Part shown: one piece after another, positions 7,811-12,756 of the stretch | How positions within the stretch are numbered: the stretch's first letter is position 1 | Layout of the letters: each line of letters starts with the position of its first letter | NCBI GenBank assembly: GCA_030640725.1 | Contig: DAOWIV010000287.1 | Coordinates: 1-12,756 of the forward strand | Source of the DNA: Methanosarcinales archaeon | Lineage (GTDB): Archaea > Halobacteriota > Methanosarcinia > Methanosarcinales > Methanogasteraceae | DNA length: 12,756 nucleotides | Direction: 5' to 3' | Notes under the pieces: generated by a model | The model's database searches: none | Told to the model about the DNA's origin: nothing | What the model saw: only the letters and a program-made list of their open reading frames with translations | Position numbers and translations under genes: made by a program

Positions 7811-9337
7811 CTATGGATGCGCCTGAATAAGACGTTCGCATCTCCTGCACGCTCCGCAGACAATGATCACCGATACCCCGCGCACACCACGCTTCTCCGT
7901 GATCAATCGCTCGATCGCATGCTTGCCGGCAGTTTCATCGATCGTCACAACATCGCTGCAACATTCACGGATGATCCCGCCCGGATCGGGCACCTCCTGC
8001 CCACCGGTCATCGCCGAGACCATGTTCTGCAGAACGATCACCAGAATGTCACGTCCCTTATATTCTGCATCGATCAACGCCTGCAATCCTGAATGCACGA
8101 GCCCATAGTCTCCTATGGCCGCGATACCTTTTCCCGGCAACCCTGATGCAATCCCGATCGCACCGCCGAGTGAATAAGCGAGATCCACGACCCCGGTAGG
8201 TGCTGTTCGTATCGAGCAGCCCATATCTCCGGCGATCAGCACACCCTTCTTCTTGACACTCCTTATCGCCTCGTAGACCGGTATGAACGGGCAGTCATCG
8301 CAGATATTGCGCGTAAACCCGCGACTTTCGAGAGTCTCAGGAGTTGTGTCCGGCGCAATCTCGTCTTTGCCGATATTTTCGATCGCAGAGAGGATATTAG
8401 CCTCTCCGAGACCGCCATACGGGAGATGTCCCGACTGCCTGCCAAGGATCTTGCGGGACTGCGGCTGCAACTGCCGTTCGATCACAGGAGCGGTCTCTTC
8501 GATGACGAGAACGCGCCGATCGCCGATAAAATCCCTGATCAACGTTAGTGGCAGCGGACTTACAAACGAGAGCGAAAGATGCGGAATATGTCCTGTTCGG
8601 CGCAGGATTGATTCGACAGTTCCTGATACGTAGCCTGACGAGATGATGCATGATTCTCCGTATCCCTCGCCTCCCTCTCCGGTGCATCGATTGAGATGCG
8701 AGGTTTCGGACAAGTTTTCCATCAGAGGATACGTGTCTCTGTGAAACACCTGATATCTACCATGCATCGAGTATTCCCAGATCGATCTGTCGAATAATTG
8801 CGCTTCAGTCTCATTTCGCACCTGTTCTTTCTGAGAGGTGCATACGCATTCCGATTGGAGCAGCGGGTCTGTTACCCTGACGATCACAGGCGTGCGCACC
8901 GCCTCACTGATGCGGTATGCCTCAAAGATTGTGTCATAGAGGTTTTCCGGGTTCGGGTCGAGCACCGGAACCTCTGCAAGCAATCCCCAGTACCGGGAGT
9001 CTTGCTCGTTCTGGGATGCGACTGCCGCGGGGTCGTCTCCTGCGATCACAACGACTCCTGCGCCGATGGTGTGCGTGCTTGCTGTTATGAGCGGGTCTGC
9101 GAGAATGTTCATTCCGACATGCTTCACAATCACCATTGACCGGCTGCCGGATGCGGACGCTCCGAGCGCGATCTCCATTGCGACTTTCTCGTTGATGCAC
9201 CACTCAGCATCCGCCTCTGATATCAGATGCTCTGCAAGTTCGGTGATCGGGTAGCCTGGCACGCAGGTGATGCGCTTGATCCTGCATTCGTGAACTGCCG
9301 ATATGATTGCATCGATGCAGGGGGTTGTTGTGGTCAC
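7811..9337 (-). CDS. IorA-like thiamine pyrophosphate enzyme lacking the ferredoxin domain
   Basis: Related to the alpha subunit of indolepyruvate:ferredoxin oxidoreductase, which oxidatively decarboxylates aryl pyruvates to acyl-CoA using TPP. Residues ~5-160 form the PYR domain, with VPGYP, the NEKVA glutamate (Glu50) and MKHVG-like VKHVGMN, then SQNEQDSRY. A middle domain covers ~225-320. The TPP-binding domain begins near CDDCPF (346-351) and holds GDMGC (370-374) and GDYGLVHSG (409-417). The protein is 508 residues and stops where IorA normally continues into a domain binding two [4Fe-4S] clusters; only a short CGACRRC remains (494-500). It may use a separate electron acceptor or be a divergent decarboxylase. 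Start is GTG, one base after the radC stop, with GAGAGGGGG upstream. No beta subunit gene is adjacent. Confidence 0.8.
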   Translation of the reverse strand: MTTTTPCIDAIISAVHECRIKRITCVPGYPITELAEHLISEADAEWCINEKVAMEIALGASASGSRSMVIVKHVGMNILADPLITASTHTIGAGVVVIAGDDPAAVASQNEQDSRYWGLLAEVPVLDPNPENLYDTIFEAYRISEAVRTPVIVRVTDPLLQSECVCTSQKEQVRNETEAQLFDRSIWEYSMHGRYQVFHRDTYPLMENLSETSHLNRCTGEGGEGYGESCIISSGYVSGTVESILRRTGHIPHLSLSFVSPLPLTLIRDFIGDRRVLVIEETAPVIERQLQPQSRKILGRQSGHLPYGGLGEANILSAIENIGKDEIAPDTTPETLESRGFTRNICDDCPFIPVYEAIRSVKKKGVLIAGDMGCSIRTAPTGVVDLAYSLGGAIGIASGLPGKGIAAIGDYGLVHSGLQALIDAEYKGRDILVIVLQNMVSAMTGGQEVPDPGGIIRECCSDVVTIDETAGKHAIERLITEKRGVRGVSVIIVCGACRRCERLIQAHP

Positions 9338-9338
9338 T

Positions 9339-9998
9339 TTAGATCAGCCCCCTCTCCTTCATGCTCGTATGGCCATTTCTTGATACAATGATGTGATCAT
9401 GAATTTTAATCCCTAAAATCTCTCCTGCCTCAACCAACCGTTTTGTTACCGCGATATCCGCGTGGCTTGGCTCGGTATTTCCTGACGGGTGATTATGAAC
9501 GAGAATGATCGATGCAGCACGTTCAGCGATAGCGTCTGAAAAGATCTCCCGCGGGTGCACCTGATTAGCGTTCAAAAGCCCCACCGTGACCACCCGTTTT
9601 TCGATGACCTCGTTTGCACCGTTTAATGATATGCAAACAAAATGTTCCTGATTTTTATCACGGATCTCCATCACAAAAGGCAGGACATCGGATGGAAAGG
9701 CGATCTTGACATCCTCCTTCCCGGAGTACCGGCGGGCAAGCTCAAAACCGGCAAGGATCTGAGATGCTTTTGTTTTCCCGATACCCTCGATTTCAGTCAG
9801 CTCTTCAATTCCAACCCGGTCCAGATTGTCCTTAAACCGCCTATCAACCTCGGACGCAACCTGGAGAACGTCTCTTCCTCGAATGCCCCTCCCGATCAGG
9901 ACTGCGAGTAGCTCAACATTGGAGAGCGTTGAGACATCTCTTCGTATCAATTTCTCCCGCGGTTTGTCTATGTCCGGGATGTCGGTGATTTTTCTCAT
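9339..9998 (-). CDS. radC: RadC family protein (JAB/MPN metallo-domain)
   Basis: RadC/UPF0758 protein of 219 residues. Despite the name, a direct role in DNA repair is doubtful for the family; the JAB fold is that of a zinc hydrolase. The N-terminal part has the PREKL signature and a helix-hairpin-helix (LTEIEGIGKTKASQIL). The C-terminal JAB domain carries HNHPSG (His168, His170) followed by Asp181, the expected metal ligands, plus NANQVHPREIF and DHIIV. I chose ATG at 9998 because its N-terminus matches the family well. A TTG four codons upstream (10010) is also possible and would overlap the stop of the small ORF by four bases. It sits in a compact minus-strand cluster directly before the IorA-like gene. 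Confidence 0.9.
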   Translation of the reverse strand: MRKITDIPDIDKPREKLIRRDVSTLSNVELLAVLIGRGIRGRDVLQVASEVDRRFKDNLDRVGIEELTEIEGIGKTKASQILAGFELARRYSGKEDVKIAFPSDVLPFVMEIRDKNQEHFVCISLNGANEVIEKRVVTVGLLNANQVHPREIFSDAIAERAASIILVHNHPSGNTEPSHADIAVTKRLVEAGEILGIKIHDHIIVSRNGHTSMKERGLI

Positions 9999-10006
9999 CG
10001 TATTGC

Positions 10007-10090
10007 TCAATTAAAATCTGGCATGTCTTGGTCTTCTCCTATCAATTCCATCCAAGCCCGCCCTTCCCACAGTTCATACGGATCTTCCAT
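10007..10090 (-). CDS. Possible 27-residue acidic small protein
   Basis: An open frame starts at ATG 10090, overlapping the stop of the AlbA_2 gene (TGATG), and ends at TGA 10007, touching the radC start region. AAGGGG stands 8 bases upstream as a ribosome site. The peptide begins MEDPYELWEGRAW and is strongly acidic, with two Trp. I do not recognise it. Support comes only from tight coupling to both neighbours and the ribosome site; it may instead be a translated spacer, or chance. Confidence 0.35.
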   Translation of the reverse strand: MEDPYELWEGRAWMELIGEDQDMPDFN

Positions 10091-10746
10091 CACTCATTCC
10101 CCTTTAGCACCGATGCGATAAGCTCTTTTCCTGCCGCGGTTATAACATACTTCTGCTTGCTGCTTCGCGGTTTGTCAGGAATAGTCATAGCAATTAAACC
10201 ATCTTGTATCAATGGATCAAGATGCTGCTTTTTGAAGAACGACCGATGATACACACCAGCAATCTCCGCCAATTCCAGCATCGATACCGGTTTTTCTGAA
10301 TTCTTGAGTATCTGTATCTGCAACATGGTCAGTGACTTAGTCACTTTTTCTTCCTTTACCAATTCATCTGCTGCACCGCCATGCTCCACACCCCCTTTCA
10401 GAAAAGTAATCCTGAAAAACCCGTCCCAGTTAAACTCAGGCTCTGGAAGACCCGCGGTCTTCATCTCATCCCTCATCCTGCCGATTCCGCTTCCGATCCG
10501 TTCCACAAGATTCGCACGGTGGAATAGCCCCTGGAGAAACGGGTTCCTGGAGATAGATGTCAAGCCAAACTCCTCAGGGAGGATCCTTTTTATCCTGCCA
10601 TCATCAGACACGCCGAGAAATATCCACCCGCCCGATGAATTGGCAAAAGCAACCATCTCCTTCGCAAGCGAATCAGATACCGACTCCTTAAACTCAATCA
10701 GGTATCCCTCACCCTCATCGAGGATCAATTCCATCTCTTCCATCAT
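10090..10746 (-). CDS. AlbA_2/Schlafen-type transcriptional regulator-like protein with a large internal deletion
   Basis: The N-terminus (residues ~15-53) is the start of an AlbA_2 (divergent AAA-4, Schlafen-like) domain: LIEFKES, KEMVAFANSSGG, IFLGVSDDGRI. It passes within a few residues to SISRNPFLQGLFHRANLVE and GSGIGRM (64-91), which in full-length relatives lies some 200 residues further on, in the ATPase-like C-terminal part. PEPEF follows (101-105). Residues ~138-215 form a winged-helix region ending KPRSSKQKYVIT. The family usually runs to about 400-500 residues; this is 218. The reading frame is intact, so the deletion is in frame near residues 52-58. The remaining protein keeps the DNA-binding end but has lost most of the enzymatic core. 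The start has two ATGs in a row with GAAGG just upstream. Confidence 0.75.
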   Translation of the reverse strand: MMEEMELILDEGEGYLIEFKESVSDSLAKEMVAFANSSGGWIFLGVSDDGRIKRILPEEFGLTSISRNPFLQGLFHRANLVERIGSGIGRMRDEMKTAGLPEPEFNWDGFFRITFLKGGVEHGGAADELVKEEKVTKSLTMLQIQILKNSEKPVSMLELAEIAGVYHRSFFKKQHLDPLIQDGLIAMTIPDKPRSSKQKYVITAAGKELIASVLKGNE

Positions 10747-10993
10747 TTAACCTTCGATTCTGTAATTGTCAGTTGGATTCGCAACACCGCGAAAAACACA
10801 AAGACGGGTTTTATGCACTTCGCGGCGATATGGGTCGTGGCATTGCTCTCTGTATTCATTGTCAGATTGGCGTTTGCATTTACGGTCAATACGTTTTTTC
10901 CGAGTCTCCTGTTCTGTTTCATCGGGCATATTGGTTCTATCCTATATGAAACTGATTCATTTAATTTTTTTCCGTTCTTCGTGGTAGCCCGGT

Positions 10994-11005
10994 ACTTCCG
11001 GAAGT
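10994..11005. promoter_or_regulatory. Perfect 12-bp palindrome upstream of rps19e, candidate operator
   Basis: ACTTCCGGAAGT is perfectly self-complementary. It can be extended by GGT (10991-10993) and ACC (11007-11009) with one extra G between. It lies about 30 bp upstream of the rps19e TATA box, a position typical for an archaeal activator or repressor site. The binding protein is unknown. Confidence 0.4.
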
Positions 11006-11033
11006 GACCTATTCGAAACCGACTGCGCCGATA

Positions 11034-11066
11034 GGTTAATTATATCCGCATGTCCAGACAAAGGAG
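11034..11066 (+). promoter_or_regulatory. Candidate TATA box and Shine-Dalgarno site for rps19e
   Basis: GGTTAATTATAT at 11034-11045 is a good archaeal TATA element. AAGGAG at 11061-11066 stands six bases before the ATG at 11073, a strong ribosome site. The predicted transcript start is close to the ribosome site, so an upstream promoter near 10958-10971 (TTTAATTTTTTT) could also contribute. Confidence 0.55.
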
Positions 11067-11072
11067 ATTACT

Positions 11073-11501
11073 ATGACAACGGTATATGATGTACCAGCAA
11101 GCGACTTGATAACGTGCGCTGCACAGAAACTCAAGGAAAATACGAAGATCGATCCCCCCGTATGGGCAGACCATGTGAAGACCGGCGTACACAAACAGAT
11201 GCCACCTGTTGATGCGGACTGGTGGTTTGTGCGCTGTGCTGCGGTGCTGCGACAGGTTTATGTTGATGGTCCGGTCGGCGTATCGAGATTGAGGTCCAAG
11301 TACGGCGGAAAAAAGCGTAATGGGACGATGCCACCCTCCTTCCGAAAAGGAAGTGGTTCTATCATCAGAAAGGTACTTCAGCAGCTGGAGGCGGTTGGAT
11401 ACGCTCAAACAGTCAAAGGGGGGCGCGCAGTAACTCCTGACGGGCAGCATTTCCTTGACAACGTTGCGTATGAGACCACGCAGCAGACGTCCGAGACATA
11501 G
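11073..11501 (+). CDS. rps19e: 30S ribosomal protein S19e
   Basis: Small-subunit ribosomal protein S19e, found in archaea and eukaryotes and needed for 40S/30S maturation in eukaryotes. The 142-residue length fits the family. Recognisable parts are the N-terminal TTVYDVPASDLI, the WADHVKTGVHKQMPP block (31-45), the DWWFVRCAAVLRQVY helix (49-63), GPVGVSRLRSKYGG (66-79), and the C-terminal FRKGSGSIIRKVLQQLE and GRAVTPDGQ turn. A clear ribosome site precedes the ATG. It heads a plus-strand run with the PDCD5-family gene 39 bp downstream, an arrangement common in archaea. Confidence 0.97.
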   Translation: MTTVYDVPASDLITCAAQKLKENTKIDPPVWADHVKTGVHKQMPPVDADWWFVRCAAVLRQVYVDGPVGVSRLRSKYGGKKRNGTMPPSFRKGSGSIIRKVLQQLEAVGYAQTVKGGRAVTPDGQHFLDNVAYETTQQTSET

Positions 11502-11540
11502 ACATTGAGATGTATACATGGAGATGACAGGTGAGGACTT

Positions 11541-11879
11541 ATGAGCGGGGAACTTGATGCAATCAAACAGCGGAGACTTGAACAGATGCAGCAGCAGATG
11601 GCGCAACAACAGGGCGCTGCTGCCCAGCAGGCTGCACAACAGCAGCAGGTCGAAGAGGCAAAACAGTCGATACTCAGAAATATCCTGACTCCGGAAGCGA
11701 AGGAACGACTGGCGACTGTGAAGATAGCGCGCCCGCAACTGGTCGAGCAGGTCGAGATGCAGCTTATCTCGCTTGCGCAGTCCGGGCAATTGCGGACCAA
11801 GATCGATGATGCGAAACTAAAGGCACTGCTCCAGCAACTCCAGTCAAGAAAGCGAGATACGACGATCAAACATATCTGA
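11541..11879 (+). CDS. PDCD5-family DNA-binding protein
   Basis: Small basic helical protein of the archaeal/eukaryotic PDCD5 (TFAR19) family, described as DNA-binding in archaea. Its role in the cell is not well defined. Residues 1-40 are a long helix very rich in Gln (QMQQQMAQQQ, then AQQAAQQQQ), likely flexible. Residues 41-100 form the three-helix core: ILRNILTPEAKERLATVKIARP, then a second helix ending SLAQSGQ, then KIDDAKLKALLQQL. The 112-residue length is normal. GGTGAGG stands upstream of the ATG. It follows rps19e, with a 38-bp gap before the PP-loop gene. Confidence 0.95.
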   Translation: MSGELDAIKQRRLEQMQQQMAQQQGAAAQQAAQQQQVEEAKQSILRNILTPEAKERLATVKIARPQLVEQVEMQLISLAQSGQLRTKIDDAKLKALLQQLQSRKRDTTIKHI

Positions 11880-11917
11880 ATATCCAAACATCCGGATATA
11901 GGACTGTGGACGGGTAA

Positions 11918-12547
11918 ATGGACGTTTTTGTGCTCTTCAGCGGAGGAAAGGACAGTTCATTATCCGCGATATTGCTTGAGCCGTTTTTTGACGTAACACT
12001 GGTCACCTGTAATTTTGGGTTTGCGGAGACGTGGGGGACCGCGGGAACGGTTGCATCAGAGCTTGGATTTCAGCACCGCGTGATGCAGATCGATGGCGCG
12101 ATCCTTGAGGCGGCGTATGAGATGGCTATTAACGACGGCTATCCCAACCGGGCGATCAACCACCTTCATGCGTGCGCCCTTGAATGTGTGGCATCCGGAC
12201 ACGCTATCATCGCTGACGGGACGCGGCGGGATGACCGGGTTCCGATGCTAAAACTTCCTGATGTGCAGCGCCTCGAGGATACGAGGAAATGCACATACAC
12301 AAGACCGCTGCTCGGATATGGCAGGTGTGCTGTGGACGCGCTGGTGGATATCCATCTCAAGATCGAAGAGAACGAAAGCGAGAAGATCGAAAAATCCGAT
12401 TACGAGGTTGAACTGCGCGCAATCATCGAAGAGAGGCACGGTCCGGAGATGGTGCGCACCATCTTCCCGGGGCGGCACCTTCAGTCAAGGGTGATCGGGC
12501 GCAAGACTGCTCCGCGTCTGCGCAGTTACGCTATGATGGGGGATTAA
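11918..12547 (+). CDS. PP-loop (adenine nucleotide alpha hydrolase) ATPase, archaeal family of unknown function
   Basis: Member of the PP-loop ATP pyrophosphatase superfamily, whose members activate a substrate by adenylation, often in tRNA or protein modification. The diagnostic loop is LFSGGKDSS (6-14). ADGTRRDDR (99-107) follows, then a Cys in RKCTYTRPLLGYG (123-135). Three further cysteines (86, 90, 137) might serve catalysis or metal binding. The C-terminus (161-209) is basic, with PGRHLQSRVIGRKTAPR. The length is 209 residues. Often annotated simply as alpha hydrolase in methanogens. The substrate is unknown; its place after rps19e and the PDCD5-family gene suggests a link to translation, which is inference. 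The ribosome site before the ATG is weak. Confidence 0.85.
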   Translation: MDVFVLFSGGKDSSLSAILLEPFFDVTLVTCNFGFAETWGTAGTVASELGFQHRVMQIDGAILEAAYEMAINDGYPNRAINHLHACALECVASGHAIIADGTRRDDRVPMLKLPDVQRLEDTRKCTYTRPLLGYGRCAVDALVDIHLKIEENESEKIEKSDYEVELRAIIEERHGPEMVRTIFPGRHLQSRVIGRKTAPRLRSYAMMGD

Positions 12548-12641
12548 ACCAGCCCGCCTCTGCCTCGCCCGAAAGCCCCCGCGCACGTGCCCGAGTCTAA
12601 GGCAGATCCCATCAACAATCACGCCCCTGCTCCCACCCGTC

Positions 12642-12651
12642 CATTTATGTA
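12642..12651 (+). promoter_or_regulatory. Candidate TATA box for ilvD
   Basis: CATTTATGTA is centred ~29 bp upstream of the ATG at 12676, so the transcript would begin at or just before the start codon (leaderless). No Shine-Dalgarno sequence is seen. The 128-bp gap after the PP-loop gene is otherwise C-rich and unremarkable. Confidence 0.45.
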
Positions 12652-12675
12652 GCCTAACCGCGATAACCATTATTC

Positions 12676-12756
12676 ATGGAACTGAGAAGCGACCGCATCA
12701 AAAAAGGGCTTGCACGGGCTCCCCACCGTGCACTCCTCAGAGCAACAGGAATAACC
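12676..12756 (+). CDS. ilvD: Dihydroxy-acid dehydratase, N-terminal fragment (runs off the window)
   Basis: Only the first 27 codons are present. They read MELRSDRIKKGLARAPHR then ALLRATGIT, the characteristic start of IlvD, where RSD, KKG and APHRALLRATG are strongly conserved. IlvD dehydrates 2,3-dihydroxy-acids to 2-keto acids in valine, isoleucine and leucine synthesis and carries an iron-sulfur cluster. The cluster ligands and active site lie beyond the window, so integrity cannot be judged. It appears to have its own promoter rather than being read with the PP-loop gene. Confidence 0.9.
   Translation, partial: MELRSDRIKKGLARAPHRALLRATGIT

Larger units (their letters stand above)
10747..11072. 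other. Divergent intergenic region, ~326 bp, with hairpin and palindrome
   Basis: This lies between the AlbA_2-like gene (leftward) and rps19e (rightward). It has a hairpin CCGCGAA (10787-10793) with TTCGCGG (10819-10825) and an inner AAAC/GTTT stem. ATTGTCAG occurs twice (near 10765 and 10860). A T-run lies at 10965-10971. A 12-bp perfect palindrome is listed separately. Two opposite open frames fill the left half, one basic (10747-10929, minus) and one hydrophobic (10813-11007, plus). Mirrored hydropathy is expected by chance on opposite strands, so I do not call either one. The left half may be a decayed interspersed repeat. Confidence 0.45.

Noticed and set aside
10747..10929. 60-codon basic minus-strand frame ending directly before the AlbA_2-like ATG
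   Set aside because: No recognised family. The exact abutment could be chance, and the DNA looks more like a hairpin-bearing spacer or repeat.
10813..11007. 64-codon hydrophobic plus-strand frame that could be a small membrane protein
   Set aside because: It mirrors a charged frame on the other strand, has no ribosome site and overlaps the rps19e promoter region; hydrophobicity alone is not enough.
1..12756. CRISPR array, tRNA or rRNA gene, insertion sequence
   Set aside because: I saw no regularly spaced repeats, no tRNA-like cloverleaf pattern, no rRNA sequence and no transposase or terminal inverted repeats.

Overview
The window looks like a piece of an archaeal chromosome, most plausibly from the methanogen/ANME/alkane-oxidiser side of the Halobacteriota (Methanosarcinales, Syntrophoarchaeales or a relative). 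The evidence is ribosomal protein S19e and a PDCD5-family protein in tandem, a PGF-CTERM surface protein, and a very large multihaem cytochrome c carrying S-layer-like domains. TATA-type promoters and very short or absent leaders fit archaea. Genus and species cannot be set from this sequence alone.

Layout. (1) 47-1720 (+) encodes a secreted PGF-CTERM protein with an S-layer-like N-terminal domain and CARDB/DUF11-type beta-sandwich domains. (2) It runs head-on into, and overlaps by 41 bp, a two-gene cytochrome operon on the minus strand. The first gene of that operon is a four-haem membrane-linked cytochrome (7272-6436). The second is a 1580-residue cytochrome (6422-1680) with 16 CXXCH and 2 CX4CH motifs, two S-layer-like domains, other beta-sandwich domains and a C-terminal membrane anchor. 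(3) About 540 bp follow between the tetrahaem cytochrome start and the next gene, with palindromes but no recognised gene. (4) A tightly packed minus-strand cluster runs from an internally deleted AlbA_2/Schlafen-type protein (10746-10090) through a possible 27-residue small ORF to radC (9998-9339) and an IorA-like thiamine pyrophosphate enzyme without the usual ferredoxin domain (9337-7811). (5) A ~326 bp divergent region carries a 12-bp perfect palindrome and a good TATA/Shine-Dalgarno pair. (6) The plus-strand housekeeping genes are rps19e, a PDCD5-family gene, a PP-loop ATPase gene and the first 27 codons of ilvD, which runs off the window.

How the parts may work together. The cytochrome operon and the convergent PGF-CTERM gene read as a cell-surface electron-transfer module. 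The small cytochrome and the giant anchored cytochrome could move electrons across the pseudoperiplasm and through the S-layer, with the PGF-CTERM protein as a wall-associated partner. That is inference from domain content and proximity. Cytochromes fused to S-layer domains are known from ANME archaea. The particular domain order here, the duplicated haem module and the CX4CH sites are the parts most worth following. The housekeeping cluster and the radC/iorA cluster show no obvious link to electron transfer, apart from IorA-type enzymes being ferredoxin-linked in general.
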